Positions 8,224 to 15,414 of a stretch of DNA of 55,549 bases are shown here, one piece after another (the first letter of the stretch is position 1; every line of letters begins with the position of its first letter). The stretch spans positions 1 to 55,549 of the forward strand of contig JAJQHZ010000008.1 of NCBI GenBank assembly GCA_021199475.1, written 5' to 3'. The translations under genes were made by a program, and so were the position numbers. The notes beneath the pieces are model-generated. The model was not told the DNA's origin. It worked only from the letters and a program-made list of their open reading frames with translations, and made no database searches. Origin of the DNA: Lachnospiraceae bacterium. GTDB taxonomy: Bacteria > Bacillota > Clostridia > Lachnospirales > Lachnospiraceae.

Positions 8224-8731
8224 TTGAAAAAGGCTTTGAATGAGAGCCGGTATACCGTTGCCATCACCGGCGCCGGGATCTCCTTTTCCGCAGGCGGCAT
8301 GAACTTTGACCATGAAAATGTGGCGGAGCTTATGCCGCTGGCTTCAGAGGATACGCTTCGGAACGAACCGGATAAGACTCCAGGAACCTGCTTTGCAGAA
8401 CCCTGTCGTTGACTTGCGAAGTTCGCTCCCGCAAGCGCGGCGAACTTCTTGCAAGTCATATTATAAACTGCTCGATCATGCTTTTCTGCATTCCATGTTT
8501 GCCAATGAACCGTCCTATGCGCATAAAGCACTGAGAAGTCTGGAGATCAATGGACTTCTGCAGGGAATTATCACAACTAACGTGGACTGTATGCACACGA
8601 TAGCCGGATTGGAAAATGTGGCGGAAATCCAGGGGAGCCTTCAGATCAATCCGGGTAAAACCAATTTTGATTCGTATGCGTCCCTGAATATCCGTGCGGG
8701 CGCGGATGAGGTTTTCCGGTTGATTGTCTGA
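8224..8731 (+). pseudogene. Sirtuin (Sir2-type NAD-dependent deacetylase), disrupted by a palindromic insert
   Basis: The N-terminal Rossmann strand YTVAITGAGISFSAGG (from TTG 8224) is sirtuin-like. The later segment ITTNVDCMHTIAGLENVAEIQGS carries the conserved TxNxD and the region of the catalytic histidine. Between NEPDK and YYKLL the gene is split by a hairpin element (8377-8458) that introduces TGA at 8410 and shifts the frame by one. The 3' end is also frayed: a degenerate LCP-NDC zinc-like stretch is visible up to about 8800. The gene should be non-functional. Confidence 0.75.
8377..8458 (-). mobile_element. Palindromic element inside the sirtuin gene (element 2, reverse orientation)
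   Basis: TGACTTGC (8410-8417) pairs with GCAAGTCA (8451-8458), and the next layer GAAGTTCGC (8418-8426) pairs with GCGAACTTC (8440-8448). Together they form one 17-bp stem around CCCGCAAGCG. On the reverse strand the hairpin is followed by AAGTCAACGACAG, the same linker seen in the brxA-brxB element at about 14688-14700, and then a second weaker CAGG/CTGC stem (8380-8405). The insertion breaks the sirtuin reading frame. Confidence 0.7.
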
Positions 8732-8820
8732 TACGCCGTTAACCCCACTCTGCCAAATGACTGTGCGTACAGGCGGACATTCCGCTTATGGGATAAGGAG
8801 TAAAACAGGAGGTAATAACA

Positions 8821-9351
8821 GTGGATACACTCAATACAATTTTCAGCAGAAAATCAATCAGAAATTACACCGGCGAGGCGGTGTCTCCCGAACAGGAAGC
8901 GTTGATTTTGAAAGCGGCCAACGCTGCACCTGTTGGTATGGGACAATATGACACAGTTCATCTTACTATTATCAAAAATAAAGAACTGCTTTCTGAAATT
9001 GACAGCACAGCAGCAGCACTTATGAAGCGTCCGGATTCACATCCGCTTTACGGTGCACCAGAATTGATTGTTGTATCTGTGAAATTCAACCCTTCAACAG
9101 AAGGCGCCGGTCATGCAAACGCTGCTATGATAGATCATAATATGGCGCTTGCTGCTACAGAACTTGGTGTTGGCTGCGTCTATATTTATGGAGCGGTAGC
9201 CGCCATTCGGATGAAGCCCGATTTGCTGGCCAAACTTCATCTTCCGGAAGGATTTACACCCAGCGCAGGGCTGGCCATAGGTTTAACAGAGGAAAAGTAT
9301 GTTGAACGGGAGATCCCAACAGATCGGATCAGCCAAAATATAATCGTGTAA
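8821..9351 (+). CDS. Nitroreductase family protein (second copy)
   Basis: The 176-residue nitroreductase-fold protein starts at GTG 8821 with AGGAGG at 8809-8814. It has the FMN-binding opening IFSRKSIRNYTG and the closing LPEGFTPSAGLAIGL, and the same architecture as the 7685 gene, but the two have diverged strongly and have different inner helices. It probably reduces nitro or quinone compounds. It follows the broken sirtuin and ends in a strong terminator, so it is the last gene of this run. Confidence 0.9.
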   Translation: MDTLNTIFSRKSIRNYTGEAVSPEQEALILKAANAAPVGMGQYDTVHLTIIKNKELLSEIDSTAAALMKRPDSHPLYGAPELIVVSVKFNPSTEGAGHANAAMIDHNMALAATELGVGCVYIYGAVAAIRMKPDLLAKLHLPEGFTPSAGLAIGLTEEKYVEREIPTDRISQNIIV

Positions 9352-9375
9352 GAAATCGAATCGCGAAAATATTGA

Positions 9376-9429
9376 AGCCTGCAGACATCTTTGATCATTC
9401 ACAAGACGTCTGTGGGCTGTATTTTTTTT
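9376..9429 (+). terminator. Rho-independent terminator after the nitroreductase
   Basis: A 16-bp stem with two G-U pairs joins 9376-9391 and 9403-9418, and is followed by eight T residues at 9422-9429. Confidence 0.85.
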
Positions 9430-9455
9430 GCAGAATTTCGTAAAAGCATTCCTCC

Positions 9456-9600
9456 GGGCGCTGGACGTCCAGCGCCCTTGTAGGATGCCAGCTCATCATC
9501 AAATCGCGCGTCGAAATCATATCCGTCCCTGCGGTAATTCGCGAAGTCCGGGAACCACTCCACTCTGATGAATGCCACTTTATTCTCAAAAAATCAGGAA
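9456..9600 (-). pseudogene. Fragment of an AlkZ-related gene ending at a perfect palindrome
   Basis: On the minus strand bases 9600-9481 encode VAFIRVEWFPDFANYRRDGY and DFDARFDDELASYK. This is clearly paralogous to residues about 90-128 of the intact gene at 9753-10475 (SLEWFPVFANYRRDGYDFDA). The coding similarity stops at a perfect 22-bp palindrome (9456-9477; arm GGGCGCTGGAC), which looks like the breakpoint or insertion that destroyed the rest. Nothing else is recognised between 9430 and 9752. Confidence 0.75.
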
Positions 9601-9752
9601 GCTCATGTTTGCGTGCTGTTGATTGCACATTGATTTGTATTTGTCTGTGGAAGAATGGATGAATTTATGATAGTATTGCATCACGATAGAAGCAGAACAT
9701 CTATAAGGAATGAATGCTGCAGCTCTGGCTGAAACAGAAGATCGAATGAATT

Positions 9753-10475
9753 ATGGCTAATAAAAACGGAGAGTGGATTATGTACGGAATGGACTGGAAC
9801 GACCCTATGCGGATTCGCAGCTGGCACGATTTGATCAACTGGATCAATGAGATTGGCTTTCTTCCGCTGTTCAAGAATGAGATCGAAGGCTTTTCGGTAG
9901 AAGAGCATACATCGAATCTGTTCTGGTGGACGGGAGATCCGGAGCAGGACCCGTGGGAATGGCGGGAGTTGATTGCCAGGAGTCATGAGGTCGCATACGG
10001 GAAGTTTTTCGGAAAAAAGTCGGCTTTTGTGAGCCTGGAATGGTTTCCGGTTTTCGCGAATTACCGCAGAGACGGCTATGACTTTGATGCCAGATGGGAT
10101 GATGAGTTGGCGAATATCCGCAGTAAGAAGATTATGGATTGCTTTGAGGAACAGGACGAGTATATCGGTCTTGAATTGAAGAGACACGCCGACTTTGGCA
10201 AAGGCGGGGAAAAGAACTTCAACGGGATTCTGACGGATCTTCAGATGCAGACCTATCTGGTGATCAAAGACTTTCGCCGCAAGGTAAACAAGCGAGGTGG
10301 AGAATATGGAATGCCAGTATGTGTTTATTCAAAGCCAGAAGACTTGTGGGGTTATGACATGGTGACCGCGAATTATAAGGAAGAGCCATCAGAGAGCCGG
10401 AAAAGGATTTATGAACATTTAAGCTGCAGCTATCCGTTTGCAACAGAAGCGCAGCTGAAAAAGCTTTTGAAATAG
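9753..10475 (+). CDS. AlkZ-related family protein
   Basis: The 240-residue soluble protein belongs to a widespread Firmicutes family that I recall as annotated AlkZ-related, i.e. distantly linked to winged-helix DNA glycosylases for interstrand crosslinks. Visible hallmarks are the opening SWHDLINWINEIGFLPLF, the tryptophan-rich WWTGDPEQDPWEWRELIA, KFFGKKSAFVSLEWFP and GGEKNFNGILTDLQMQTY. The function is not proven; a role in nucleic-acid repair is inferred only from the family name. A fragment of a paralogue lies upstream on the opposite strand. The start is the first in-frame methionine; a second, GEWIMYGM, is possible. Confidence 0.65.
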   Translation: MANKNGEWIMYGMDWNDPMRIRSWHDLINWINEIGFLPLFKNEIEGFSVEEHTSNLFWWTGDPEQDPWEWRELIARSHEVAYGKFFGKKSAFVSLEWFPVFANYRRDGYDFDARWDDELANIRSKKIMDCFEEQDEYIGLELKRHADFGKGGEKNFNGILTDLQMQTYLVIKDFRRKVNKRGGEYGMPVCVYSKPEDLWGYDMVTANYKEEPSESRKRIYEHLSCSYPFATEAQLKKLLK

Positions 10476-10512
10476 AATCGTGTATTTTTGCGCATGAAAG
10501 AGGATGATTTTT

Positions 10513-11655
10513 ATGGGAACGGATGAAACGAATAAGACAGAAAATAATCAGGCGCAGCTTGAAGCATCTTTCGGAATGGCTCTTGTAGATGCGTTGCCGG
10601 TCATATGTTTCAGCATCTCAATAGCTATGATTGCGTCAATGTATGATTCAGCAGTATTTTTGATCGGCGCATTGTTGTGTATCATAGCCGGTCTTGGAAA
10701 AGTATTGTGGAAATTAATACTGGCTGCTGCCCATAAGGATATTCAGCTGTTATACAGGCAGTTTCACTATCTGATGCCGGGCGGTTTTGTATTGATTCTT
10801 CTTTCCCTGATTATCAGCCGTCCGTCTTTGTCAGAACTGTGGAAAAACATATCTTCATTTCCGTGCAATATCCTGTTTCTGTTAGCTATAGTCGGATTTG
10901 CTGTGATGGGAATTCTTGGCGTAAAGATGAGTGCATCGGATAAACGAGCAAACTGGATCGAGCAGCTGGTAAATCTGGCAGCGCAGCTTTGTATTTTGTT
11001 TGGTATGCTGATGATCTGGTACGCGAGCGATTACTACAGGGCTGATGCGGAAGTCACAGAGTATCTGGAAAGCAGCGGCAGTGTAGAGGTAATCGAGATA
11101 GACAATGGACTCTATTTTGACGGAGCAGGAGAAGAGAGCGCGATTATTTTCTATCCGGGAGCCAAGGTTGAGTATACGGCATATGCACCGCTGATGATGA
11201 AGCTGGCGGAGAATGGCGTGGACTGCTTTTTACTCGAAATGCCTTACAACATGGCTATTTTCGGTATCAACAGAGCCGATGACGTGATGAAAGACTTTGA
11301 TTACGAGCATTGGTACATCTCCGGTCATTCTCTGGGAGGCGCAATGGCTGCGTCCTATGCGGCAGGAAATACAGAGAAACTGGACGGCGTTATCCTGCTG
11401 GCCGCTTACGCAACAAAAGATCTGGGAGATCTTGCAGTGGTTTCCATTTACGGCAGCAATGATGGTGTCCTGAGTATGGAAAAGGTCGAAACTGGAAGAG
11501 CGTATTCAACAAATTATACGGAAGTATGTATAGAGGGCGGCTGTCACGCATGGTTCGGCATCTATGGAGAACAGGATGGGGATGGAACCGCTTCGATTTC
11601 CAGAGAGGAGCAATGGCAGCAGACCGTGGATGCAGTGTTGGCACTGGTTGGATGA
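10513..11655 (+). CDS. Membrane-anchored alpha/beta hydrolase
   Basis: The N-terminal 165 residues hold four to five hydrophobic segments (for example FSISIAMIASMYDSAVFLIG and LLAIVGFAVMGILGV). An alpha/beta-hydrolase domain follows, with nucleophile elbow GHSLGG near residue 274, an aspartate-bearing strand AVVSIYGSNDGVL and a histidine in GGCHAWFG. The catalytic domain probably lies outside the membrane. The substrate is unknown; similar domains are called alpha/beta hydrolase or dienelactone-hydrolase-like. Methionine at 10513 is chosen since AGAGGA is about 8 bases upstream; the ATG at 10504 is too close to it. Confidence 0.8.
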   Translation: MGTDETNKTENNQAQLEASFGMALVDALPVICFSISIAMIASMYDSAVFLIGALLCIIAGLGKVLWKLILAAAHKDIQLLYRQFHYLMPGGFVLILLSLIISRPSLSELWKNISSFPCNILFLLAIVGFAVMGILGVKMSASDKRANWIEQLVNLAAQLCILFGMLMIWYASDYYRADAEVTEYLESSGSVEVIEIDNGLYFDGAGEESAIIFYPGAKVEYTAYAPLMMKLAENGVDCFLLEMPYNMAIFGINRADDVMKDFDYEHWYISGHSLGGAMAASYAAGNTEKLDGVILLAAYATKDLGDLAVVSIYGSNDGVLSMEKVETGRAYSTNYTEVCIEGGCHAWFGIYGEQDGDGTASISREEQWQQTVDAVLALVG

Positions 11656-11820
11656 GTATAGCATGATTTTAGACGGAGGACTAACAGTATGGATGAAAAG
11701 CACCTGGAACGGGTTCGCTCTTTTATAGAGGAGCGGGGCTGGAATTATAATTATTCCGAAGAGGATGGATGCGGAAGTATTGATTTTGAATATCGCGGCC
11801 TTGCTTATCATATATATTGT

Positions 11821-11938
11821 CCGTGATTTGCGAAGCAAATCATGGACGTAGGCCGAGCCATTGCGCGTAAGCGCAATTTGGAATGGTTTATCCCGTCCGC
11901 AGGATGGGATGCCACCCGGCGAGGGCGAGGCTCTCCTT
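11821..11938 (-). mobile_element. Palindromic element in the small gene (element 3, reverse orientation)
   Basis: TGATTTGC-GAA-GCAAATCA (11824-11842) is followed by TGGACGTAGG and ATTGCGC-GTAA-GCGCAAT (11860-11877). The outer arms are GAGCC/GGCTC. Read in reverse it matches the metallo-hydrolase element (51738-51756 hairpin and its CCTGCGTCC linker) base for base apart from two changes in the stem and a transition in the linker. It introduces a stop but keeps the reading frame length. Confidence 0.75.
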
Positions 11939-12002
11939 GTATCTGGGAGTTTGATGATGGAGAACGCGGAGTGGAGACCAATCTGCGGCATGGAGGACGG
12001 AA

Positions 12003-12096
12003 CATGGAGCACCTGCATTTAAATCGCCTTTGGCGATGGGCAGGTGCGTAGGTGGCAAGGTATCCTCCCGCAAGCGGGTCCCTCCTTACCACAAAT
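12003..12096 (-). mobile_element. Palindromic element in the small gene (element 4, reverse orientation)
   Basis: Two hairpins are joined by a short linker. GCACCTGC (12009-12016) pairs with GCAGGTGC (12040-12047) around ATCGCC-TTT-GGCGAT. GTGGCAAGG (12052-12060) pairs with CCTTACCAC (12084-12092) around CCCGC-AA-GCGGG. The reverse-strand core AAGGAGGGACCCGCTTGCGG resembles the brxA-brxB element. The order hairpin-linker-hairpin is the family pattern. Confidence 0.7.
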
Positions 12097-12209
12097 TTCG
12101 GAGATTACGAGGCTGAGATACTCGCGATTATGCAGAACTGGCATTAAGGCACATATCGGAATTCAGTCAAGTTTCAATTGAAATCAGTTGAAATCTTCGA
12201 AAAAACATA

Positions 12210-12238
12210 TTGACAATAAATTAACAAAGATGTATAAT
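12210..12238 (+). promoter_or_regulatory. Consensus sigma-A promoter for a structured leader
   Basis: TTGACA (12210-12215), a 17-base spacer and TATAAT (12233-12238) form a perfect promoter. It drives the structured leader at about 12245-12372. Confidence 0.8.
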
Positions 12239-12244
12239 TCGATT

Positions 12245-12372
12245 CATCAAAAGGGAGTAGTTGGCCGACAGGCTTTCGCACCGACTATCATGCAGAACCG
12301 TTCTTCTGCACGGGATGAATTAAAAACAAGACTTTTGCGACAACGTATATTGTGGCAGAAGTCTTGTTTTCA
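12245..12372 (+). ncRNA. Structured leader ending in a terminator; possible yybP-ykoY (Mn2+) riboswitch-like RNA
   Basis: The transcript from the 12210 promoter begins near GGGAGTAGTTGG and has paired segments (GCAGAA...TTCTGC at about 12292-12310). It ends with a 12-bp perfect stem (12323-12334 with 12359-12370) rich in A on the left and T on the right, which reads as an intrinsic terminator. The GGGAGTAG entry and the late terminator resemble the manganese-sensing yybP-ykoY family from memory, but I cannot fold or search it. The gene it once controlled is not present in intact form; a broken reading frame follows. Confidence 0.35.
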
Positions 12373-12418
12373 TATATAGACGTAGACATCTGCCACCAAA
12401 CAGAGAAAGGGAAAAACA

Positions 12419-12594
12419 ATGGGAATGAATGATGCTCAGAGAAAAGAGATTGATGAGGCAATCGTGGCAGGGAAAGGACACATCCTAACATGAATGATGC
12501 CATAGACAAGTGGCAACGAGATTACGAACACATTCAAAATTACAGATTGGGTTCGGCAACAAGAGCGATAGTTGGAAAAATCATAATCCATTAA
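12419..12594 (+). pseudogene. Remnants of one or two small genes downstream of the structured leader
   Basis: ATG 12419 opens MGMNDAQRKEIDEAIVAGKG and stops after 24 codons. I recall a Firmicutes protein family starting this way and continuing for about 100 residues, so this looks truncated. An overlapping frame from 12490 gives 34 residues (MNDAIDKWQRDYEHIQNYRL...) that might be the tail of another gene. From 12595 to 12703 short fragments without a ribosome binding site continue; nothing else is recognised there. Confidence 0.4.
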
Positions 12595-12703
12595 TAAATG
12601 GTCTCTTAGTGAATTATTTGAGTATGATTTCATTACGGGCCGGGTACTCTCTGCGTGATACTGCCTGGCAAAGTTATTATCACAATACGAAAGAGGGACG
12701 ACG

Positions 12704-13018
12704 ATGGCAAACAAGAATAGTGAAAAGAATGGCAGACAGGACGATCATCCTGATGAGCTTGATATGATGATTAGGATGCATTTGCTTCAGGAGGATATAG
12801 AAAAACAGTCACCGCCGCGGAGAAATTCGAACACAGATGTTTCCTGGCTGGAAGTGATCCTGTATTTTGTCGGCGGATTCTTTCTTGAATTCTTTATTCT
12901 GTATTTTCTCGGAGTTGATTCCGCTAATCTTCCGGGAGCTGTTGTATTGATTTTGTGGTTCGTGTGTTCCATAGTGGTTATGGTTGCAGTGATCAGCTTT
13001 GGTTCAAGAAAGCGCTAA
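12704..13018 (+). CDS. Small membrane protein, unknown function
   Basis: 104 residues: a hydrophilic, acidic N-terminal half (PDELDMMIRMHLLQEDIEKQ), then two hydrophobic segments (VILYFVGGFFLEFFILYFLG and VVLILWFVCSIVVMVAVISF) and a basic tail SRKR. The topology suggests a hairpin in the membrane with the charged N-terminus in the cytoplasm. GAGGGACG lies upstream of the start. No family is recognised. Confidence 0.6.
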   Translation: MANKNSEKNGRQDDHPDELDMMIRMHLLQEDIEKQSPPRRNSNTDVSWLEVILYFVGGFFLEFFILYFLGVDSANLPGAVVLILWFVCSIVVMVAVISFGSRKR

Positions 13019-13096
13019 TGATAAAGGACAGCTCTAATTGTAAAGCTTTGGATTATCCATAGATAGGCTGACAGGCGAAAAGGGGAGGTGGTACCG

Positions 13097-13204
13097 TTGC
13101 GGTTCCGGTATTGGATTCGGAAGACATTGCACGGTAACAGACAATGCAGCAAGTGCTGTTTGATGTGTCAGTACTTTGAAATATGTATAAATGATGCGGG
13201 ATAA
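13097..13204 (+). CDS. Candidate 35-residue cysteine-rich small protein
   Basis: From TTG 13097, preceded by GGGGAGG at 13082-13088, a 35-residue frame has a basic N-terminus (RFRYWIRKTLHGNRQ) followed by CSKCCLMCQYFEIC. The CxxCCxxC-x5-C spacing is a plausible zinc or iron-sulfur ligand set and resembles small cysteine-cluster proteins of clostridia. It is too short to be certain. It is the only coding signal I see in the gap 13019-13313. Confidence 0.4.
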   Translation: MRFRYWIRKTLHGNRQCSKCCLMCQYFEICINDAG

Positions 13205-13313
13205 CAGGCTGCGGAATAATAGCAAAGGGCAGTAGACATTATTGCTGGTTCTTCAAAAGGAACCAGAGAATGAAACCTGATGGCAACATGATTAAAATGA
13301 GAGGAGATCGACT

Positions 13314-13634
13314 ATGAGGAAAAAAGAAGGTTACAGCAGAGAGGGAGCTTTTGGCACGATCAATCATTATGACTCCAGGGGAAAGAAGATCGGGGAGAGC
13401 AGGCCGGGGCTGTTCGGCGAGGTGAATAACTATGACGCGAAAGGCCACAAGGTGGGTAGCAGCACACCGAATCTGACCGGCGGATTGACTCATCGCGACA
13501 ATCATGGGCACAAAGTCGGCAGAAGCGATCCGGGCGCAGTCAGTGACTGGAAACACTATGATGCGAAAGGGCATAAAACCGGATATAGTGACTGGGGATT
13601 GTTTGGGGAGATGAAGCATTATAAGAAAAAATAG
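13314..13634 (+). CDS. Tandem-repeat protein, unknown function
   Basis: 106 residues made almost entirely of five imperfect repeats of about 20 residues, with consensus HYDAKGHKxGxSxPGxxG (for example NNYDAKGHKVGSSTPNLTGG). The regular aromatic-Asp-x-x-Gly-x-Lys pattern suggests a beta-rich repeat similar in style to MORN or YD repeats, but I do not recognise a named family. It is basic, has no signal peptide or membrane segment, and starts after AGGAG near 13300. It lies just upstream of the BREX promoter. Confidence 0.6.
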   Translation: MRKKEGYSREGAFGTINHYDSRGKKIGESRPGLFGEVNNYDAKGHKVGSSTPNLTGGLTHRDNHGHKVGRSDPGAVSDWKHYDAKGHKTGYSDWGLFGEMKHYKKK

Positions 13635-13701
13635 GTACAAAATTAGGGAAATCAAAATCACTCAAACATGGAAGAAACCTGTGCGAACAGAAATGTTCTA
13701 A

Positions 13702-13730
13702 TTGTAAAATTTACTGCAATATGGTATGAT
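13702..13730 (+). promoter_or_regulatory. Promoter of the BREX operon
   Basis: TTGTAA (13702-13707), a 17-base spacer and TATGAT (13725-13730) lie about 60 bases upstream of the XRE gene. It is the only good promoter before brxA, so the regulator and the BREX genes probably share it. Confidence 0.55.
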
Positions 13731-13788
13731 TACAGGCAGTTGTTTATGAAAATTTACAAAAATCATCTTTGAGTGAGGTGAAGTCGGA

Positions 13789-14016
13789 ATGGTTAGCTAC
13801 AATAAACTATGGAAGTTACTCATTGATAAACGGATGAAAAAGAAAGATCTGGCGGAAGCTGCAGGTATCAGTGCGAATACAATAGCCAAAATGGGGCGGG
13901 ATGCTTTGGTGTCTTTGGAAGTATTAGTACGTATTTGCCGGGCATTGAAGTGCGATATAGGAGATATTGTGGAAGTCCTTCCAAATAGTTTGGTTCCTGG
14001 GGAGGCTAGTGAATGA
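13789..14016 (+). CDS. XRE/Cro-type transcriptional regulator of the BREX operon
   Basis: 75 residues form a single helix-turn-helix domain: LWKLLIDKRMKKKDLAEAAG, then ISANTIAKMGRDALVSLEVL, ending with the Cro/C1 signature CRALKCDIGDIVEVL. Its stop overlaps the brxA start (ATGA), so both are made from one message and translation is coupled. By position it is likely an autoregulator of the operon. Many BREX loci instead have the larger WYL-type regulator BrxR, so this is an alternative controller. It carries no effector domain; how it senses anything is unknown. Confidence 0.85.
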   Translation: MVSYNKLWKLLIDKRMKKKDLAEAAGISANTIAKMGRDALVSLEVLVRICRALKCDIGDIVEVLPNSLVPGEASE

Positions 14017-14642
14017 CGATAAAGAATACAGTGGCCTTGAAAGGAACTAGCCCATACAGTGCTGTGATTACGAGGGAGCAATTCCTTTTTTATGAGACGA
14101 GGACGACGGCGAAGCTGGTGACCGAAGGACTCTCAAGAGAGGAAATTGTGAATCGGATTATTGCAGATAATTTGTTCCAGTATCCGACGGAAAAATCCGT
14201 GCGACGGATGGCTGTTACATGCCTGAGACGTCTGGATGCTTTGGAGGATGATTCTCTTGTGGAGGCGATTGCCAACCGCCCACAGGACACGGCAAAGCAA
14301 ATCTGCCTGTACGCGATGATGAAGCAGTATCGGCTGATTTGGGATTTTATGATTACGGTAATTGGCGAGAAGTACCGTTTATTGGACACTTCATTTGGTA
14401 AAATAGATATCAACGGATACTTTTTGCGTCTGCAGGAGCAGGATGACTGGGTGGCGTCCTGGAGCGATTCTACCATAACGAAGCTTAAACAGGTCATGAT
14501 TAAGCTCCTAGTGGACAATGAATATCTGGACAACACGAAATCAGAAAAGCTGAACCCGGTGCTGATCAGCCCCATACTTGAGGCTGCTATCCGGGAAAGC
14601 GGAAACACACAGGCACTCACGGCATTTAATTGCTTTGGATAA
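14013..14642 (+). CDS. brxA: BrxA, BREX protein of the DUF1819 family
   Basis: 209 residues, the normal length for BrxA, a small helical DNA-binding protein needed in type I BREX defence. Family features seen: the opening GTSPYSAVITREQFLFYETR and TAKLVTEGLSREEIVNRIIA, then a late helical block EAAIRESGN near the C-terminus. First core gene of the operon, overlapping the XRE regulator by 4 bases. The order brxA-brxB-brxC-pglX confirms the identity. A palindromic element lies between it and brxB. Confidence 0.92.
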   Translation: MTIKNTVALKGTSPYSAVITREQFLFYETRTTAKLVTEGLSREEIVNRIIADNLFQYPTEKSVRRMAVTCLRRLDALEDDSLVEAIANRPQDTAKQICLYAMMKQYRLIWDFMITVIGEKYRLLDTSFGKIDINGYFLRLQEQDDWVASWSDSTITKLKQVMIKLLVDNEYLDNTKSEKLNPVLISPILEAAIRESGNTQALTAFNCFG

Positions 14643-14643
14643 T

Positions 14644-14757
14644 GTGACTTATCGGAAGGAGGGGACGCTTGCGTACCCGGAACCGATAAGTCAACGACAG
14701 AATCGCCAAATTCTGGAGAATTATGCGAAGTGTTTTTCTTCGCATAATTCGTATGGT
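14644..14757 (+). mobile_element. Palindromic element between brxA and brxB (element 5)
   Basis: Hairpin 1 has perfect 10-bp arms GACTTATCGG (14646-14655) and CCGATAAGTC (14683-14692) around AAGGAGGGGACGCTTGCGT. The linker AACGACAG matches the sirtuin element. Hairpin 2 has perfect 13-bp arms (14718-14730 and 14738-14750; arm GAATTATGCGAAG) around TGTTTTT. Near-repeats ATGTGAC and ATGTCAC at the two edges may be a worn target duplication. As part of the BREX message it could affect RNA stability or the brxA to brxB ratio; that is inference. Confidence 0.7.
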
Positions 14758-14788
14758 AAATGTCACGCCATGAGGAGGAATGCGTAAC

Positions 14789-15346
14789 ATGGGTAATCTA
14801 AACGAGCGACTCGACAGCTTAAGGGCTTTGATCCAGGAGCCGGATTTTCTGGATGGCAAGGGATTAAGCAATGAGGTCAACATCCGCATCTTCTGTTATG
14901 ATGCTGCGGATGAGATGGCAGTCCGGCACTTTGTGGGGCAGCTGAAAACAGACCAGTCATTGAAATGCCATCTGGTGGAATATGATTTATACAAGCTGTT
15001 CCTTTCCCTCTGTGATGACATGGGAATTACAGAGGAAATATTGGGTGTAGAGGAAAATGACGGTTCGGAGTATCTTCTGGAACAGCTTCACGGCTCAATA
15101 GGCGAAGGCGAGTTTATAGAGAAAATGATGTATTCTCCCCATGAACGAGGGGATGTGATATTGCTCACGGGAGTTGGCGACGTGTTTCCGTTTATGCGGG
15201 TTCATGCATTGCTGGAATCCATGCAGGTTGATTTCTCAGATGTTCCCATTCTGGTGATGTATCCGGGTGAATTTGACGGGCGGCATTTGAAATTGTTTGA
15301 CCGACTGAAACCAAATGACTATTACAGGGCATTTAACGTACTGTAA
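14789..15346 (+). CDS. brxB: BrxB, BREX protein of the DUF1788 family
   Basis: 185 residues beginning MGNLNERLDSLRALIQEPDF, the standard BrxB opening. The DUF1788 ATP-less fold is recognised from YDAADEMAVRHFVGQL, DVILLTGVGDVFPFMRVHAL and the closing YPGEFDGRHLKLFDRLKPND. BrxB is an essential core component of type I BREX. ATG 14789 is preferred, since GAGGAGG at 14772-14778 is 10 bases upstream, whereas ATG 14780 is too close. Next gene: brxC after 68 bases. Confidence 0.92.
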   Translation: MGNLNERLDSLRALIQEPDFLDGKGLSNEVNIRIFCYDAADEMAVRHFVGQLKTDQSLKCHLVEYDLYKLFLSLCDDMGITEEILGVEENDGSEYLLEQLHGSIGEGEFIEKMMYSPHERGDVILLTGVGDVFPFMRVHALLESMQVDFSDVPILVMYPGEFDGRHLKLFDRLKPNDYYRAFNVL

Positions 15347-15414
15347 AAGCGTTCACAATAGATAATCAGAAAACCTTTTACTAATAAAAATGAACGACAG
15401 GGAGGGACACTGGT

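Larger units (their letters stand above)
11689..12147 (+). pseudogene. Small conserved protein gene split by two palindromic elements
   Basis: Three coding pieces in one reading frame belong together: residues from MDEKHLERVRSFIEERGW through GLAYHIY (11689-11820), then IWEFDDGERGVETNLRHGGR (about 11940-12002), then NFGDYEAEILAIMQNWH (12097-12147). Joined, they give about 85 residues of a small acidic protein of unknown function; I recall intact homologues with YHIWEF continuous. The first insert brings an in-frame TGA at 11824 and the second a stop at 12049. Both inserts keep the downstream frame, so net lengths are multiples of three. As written it cannot give a full protein. Confidence 0.7.
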
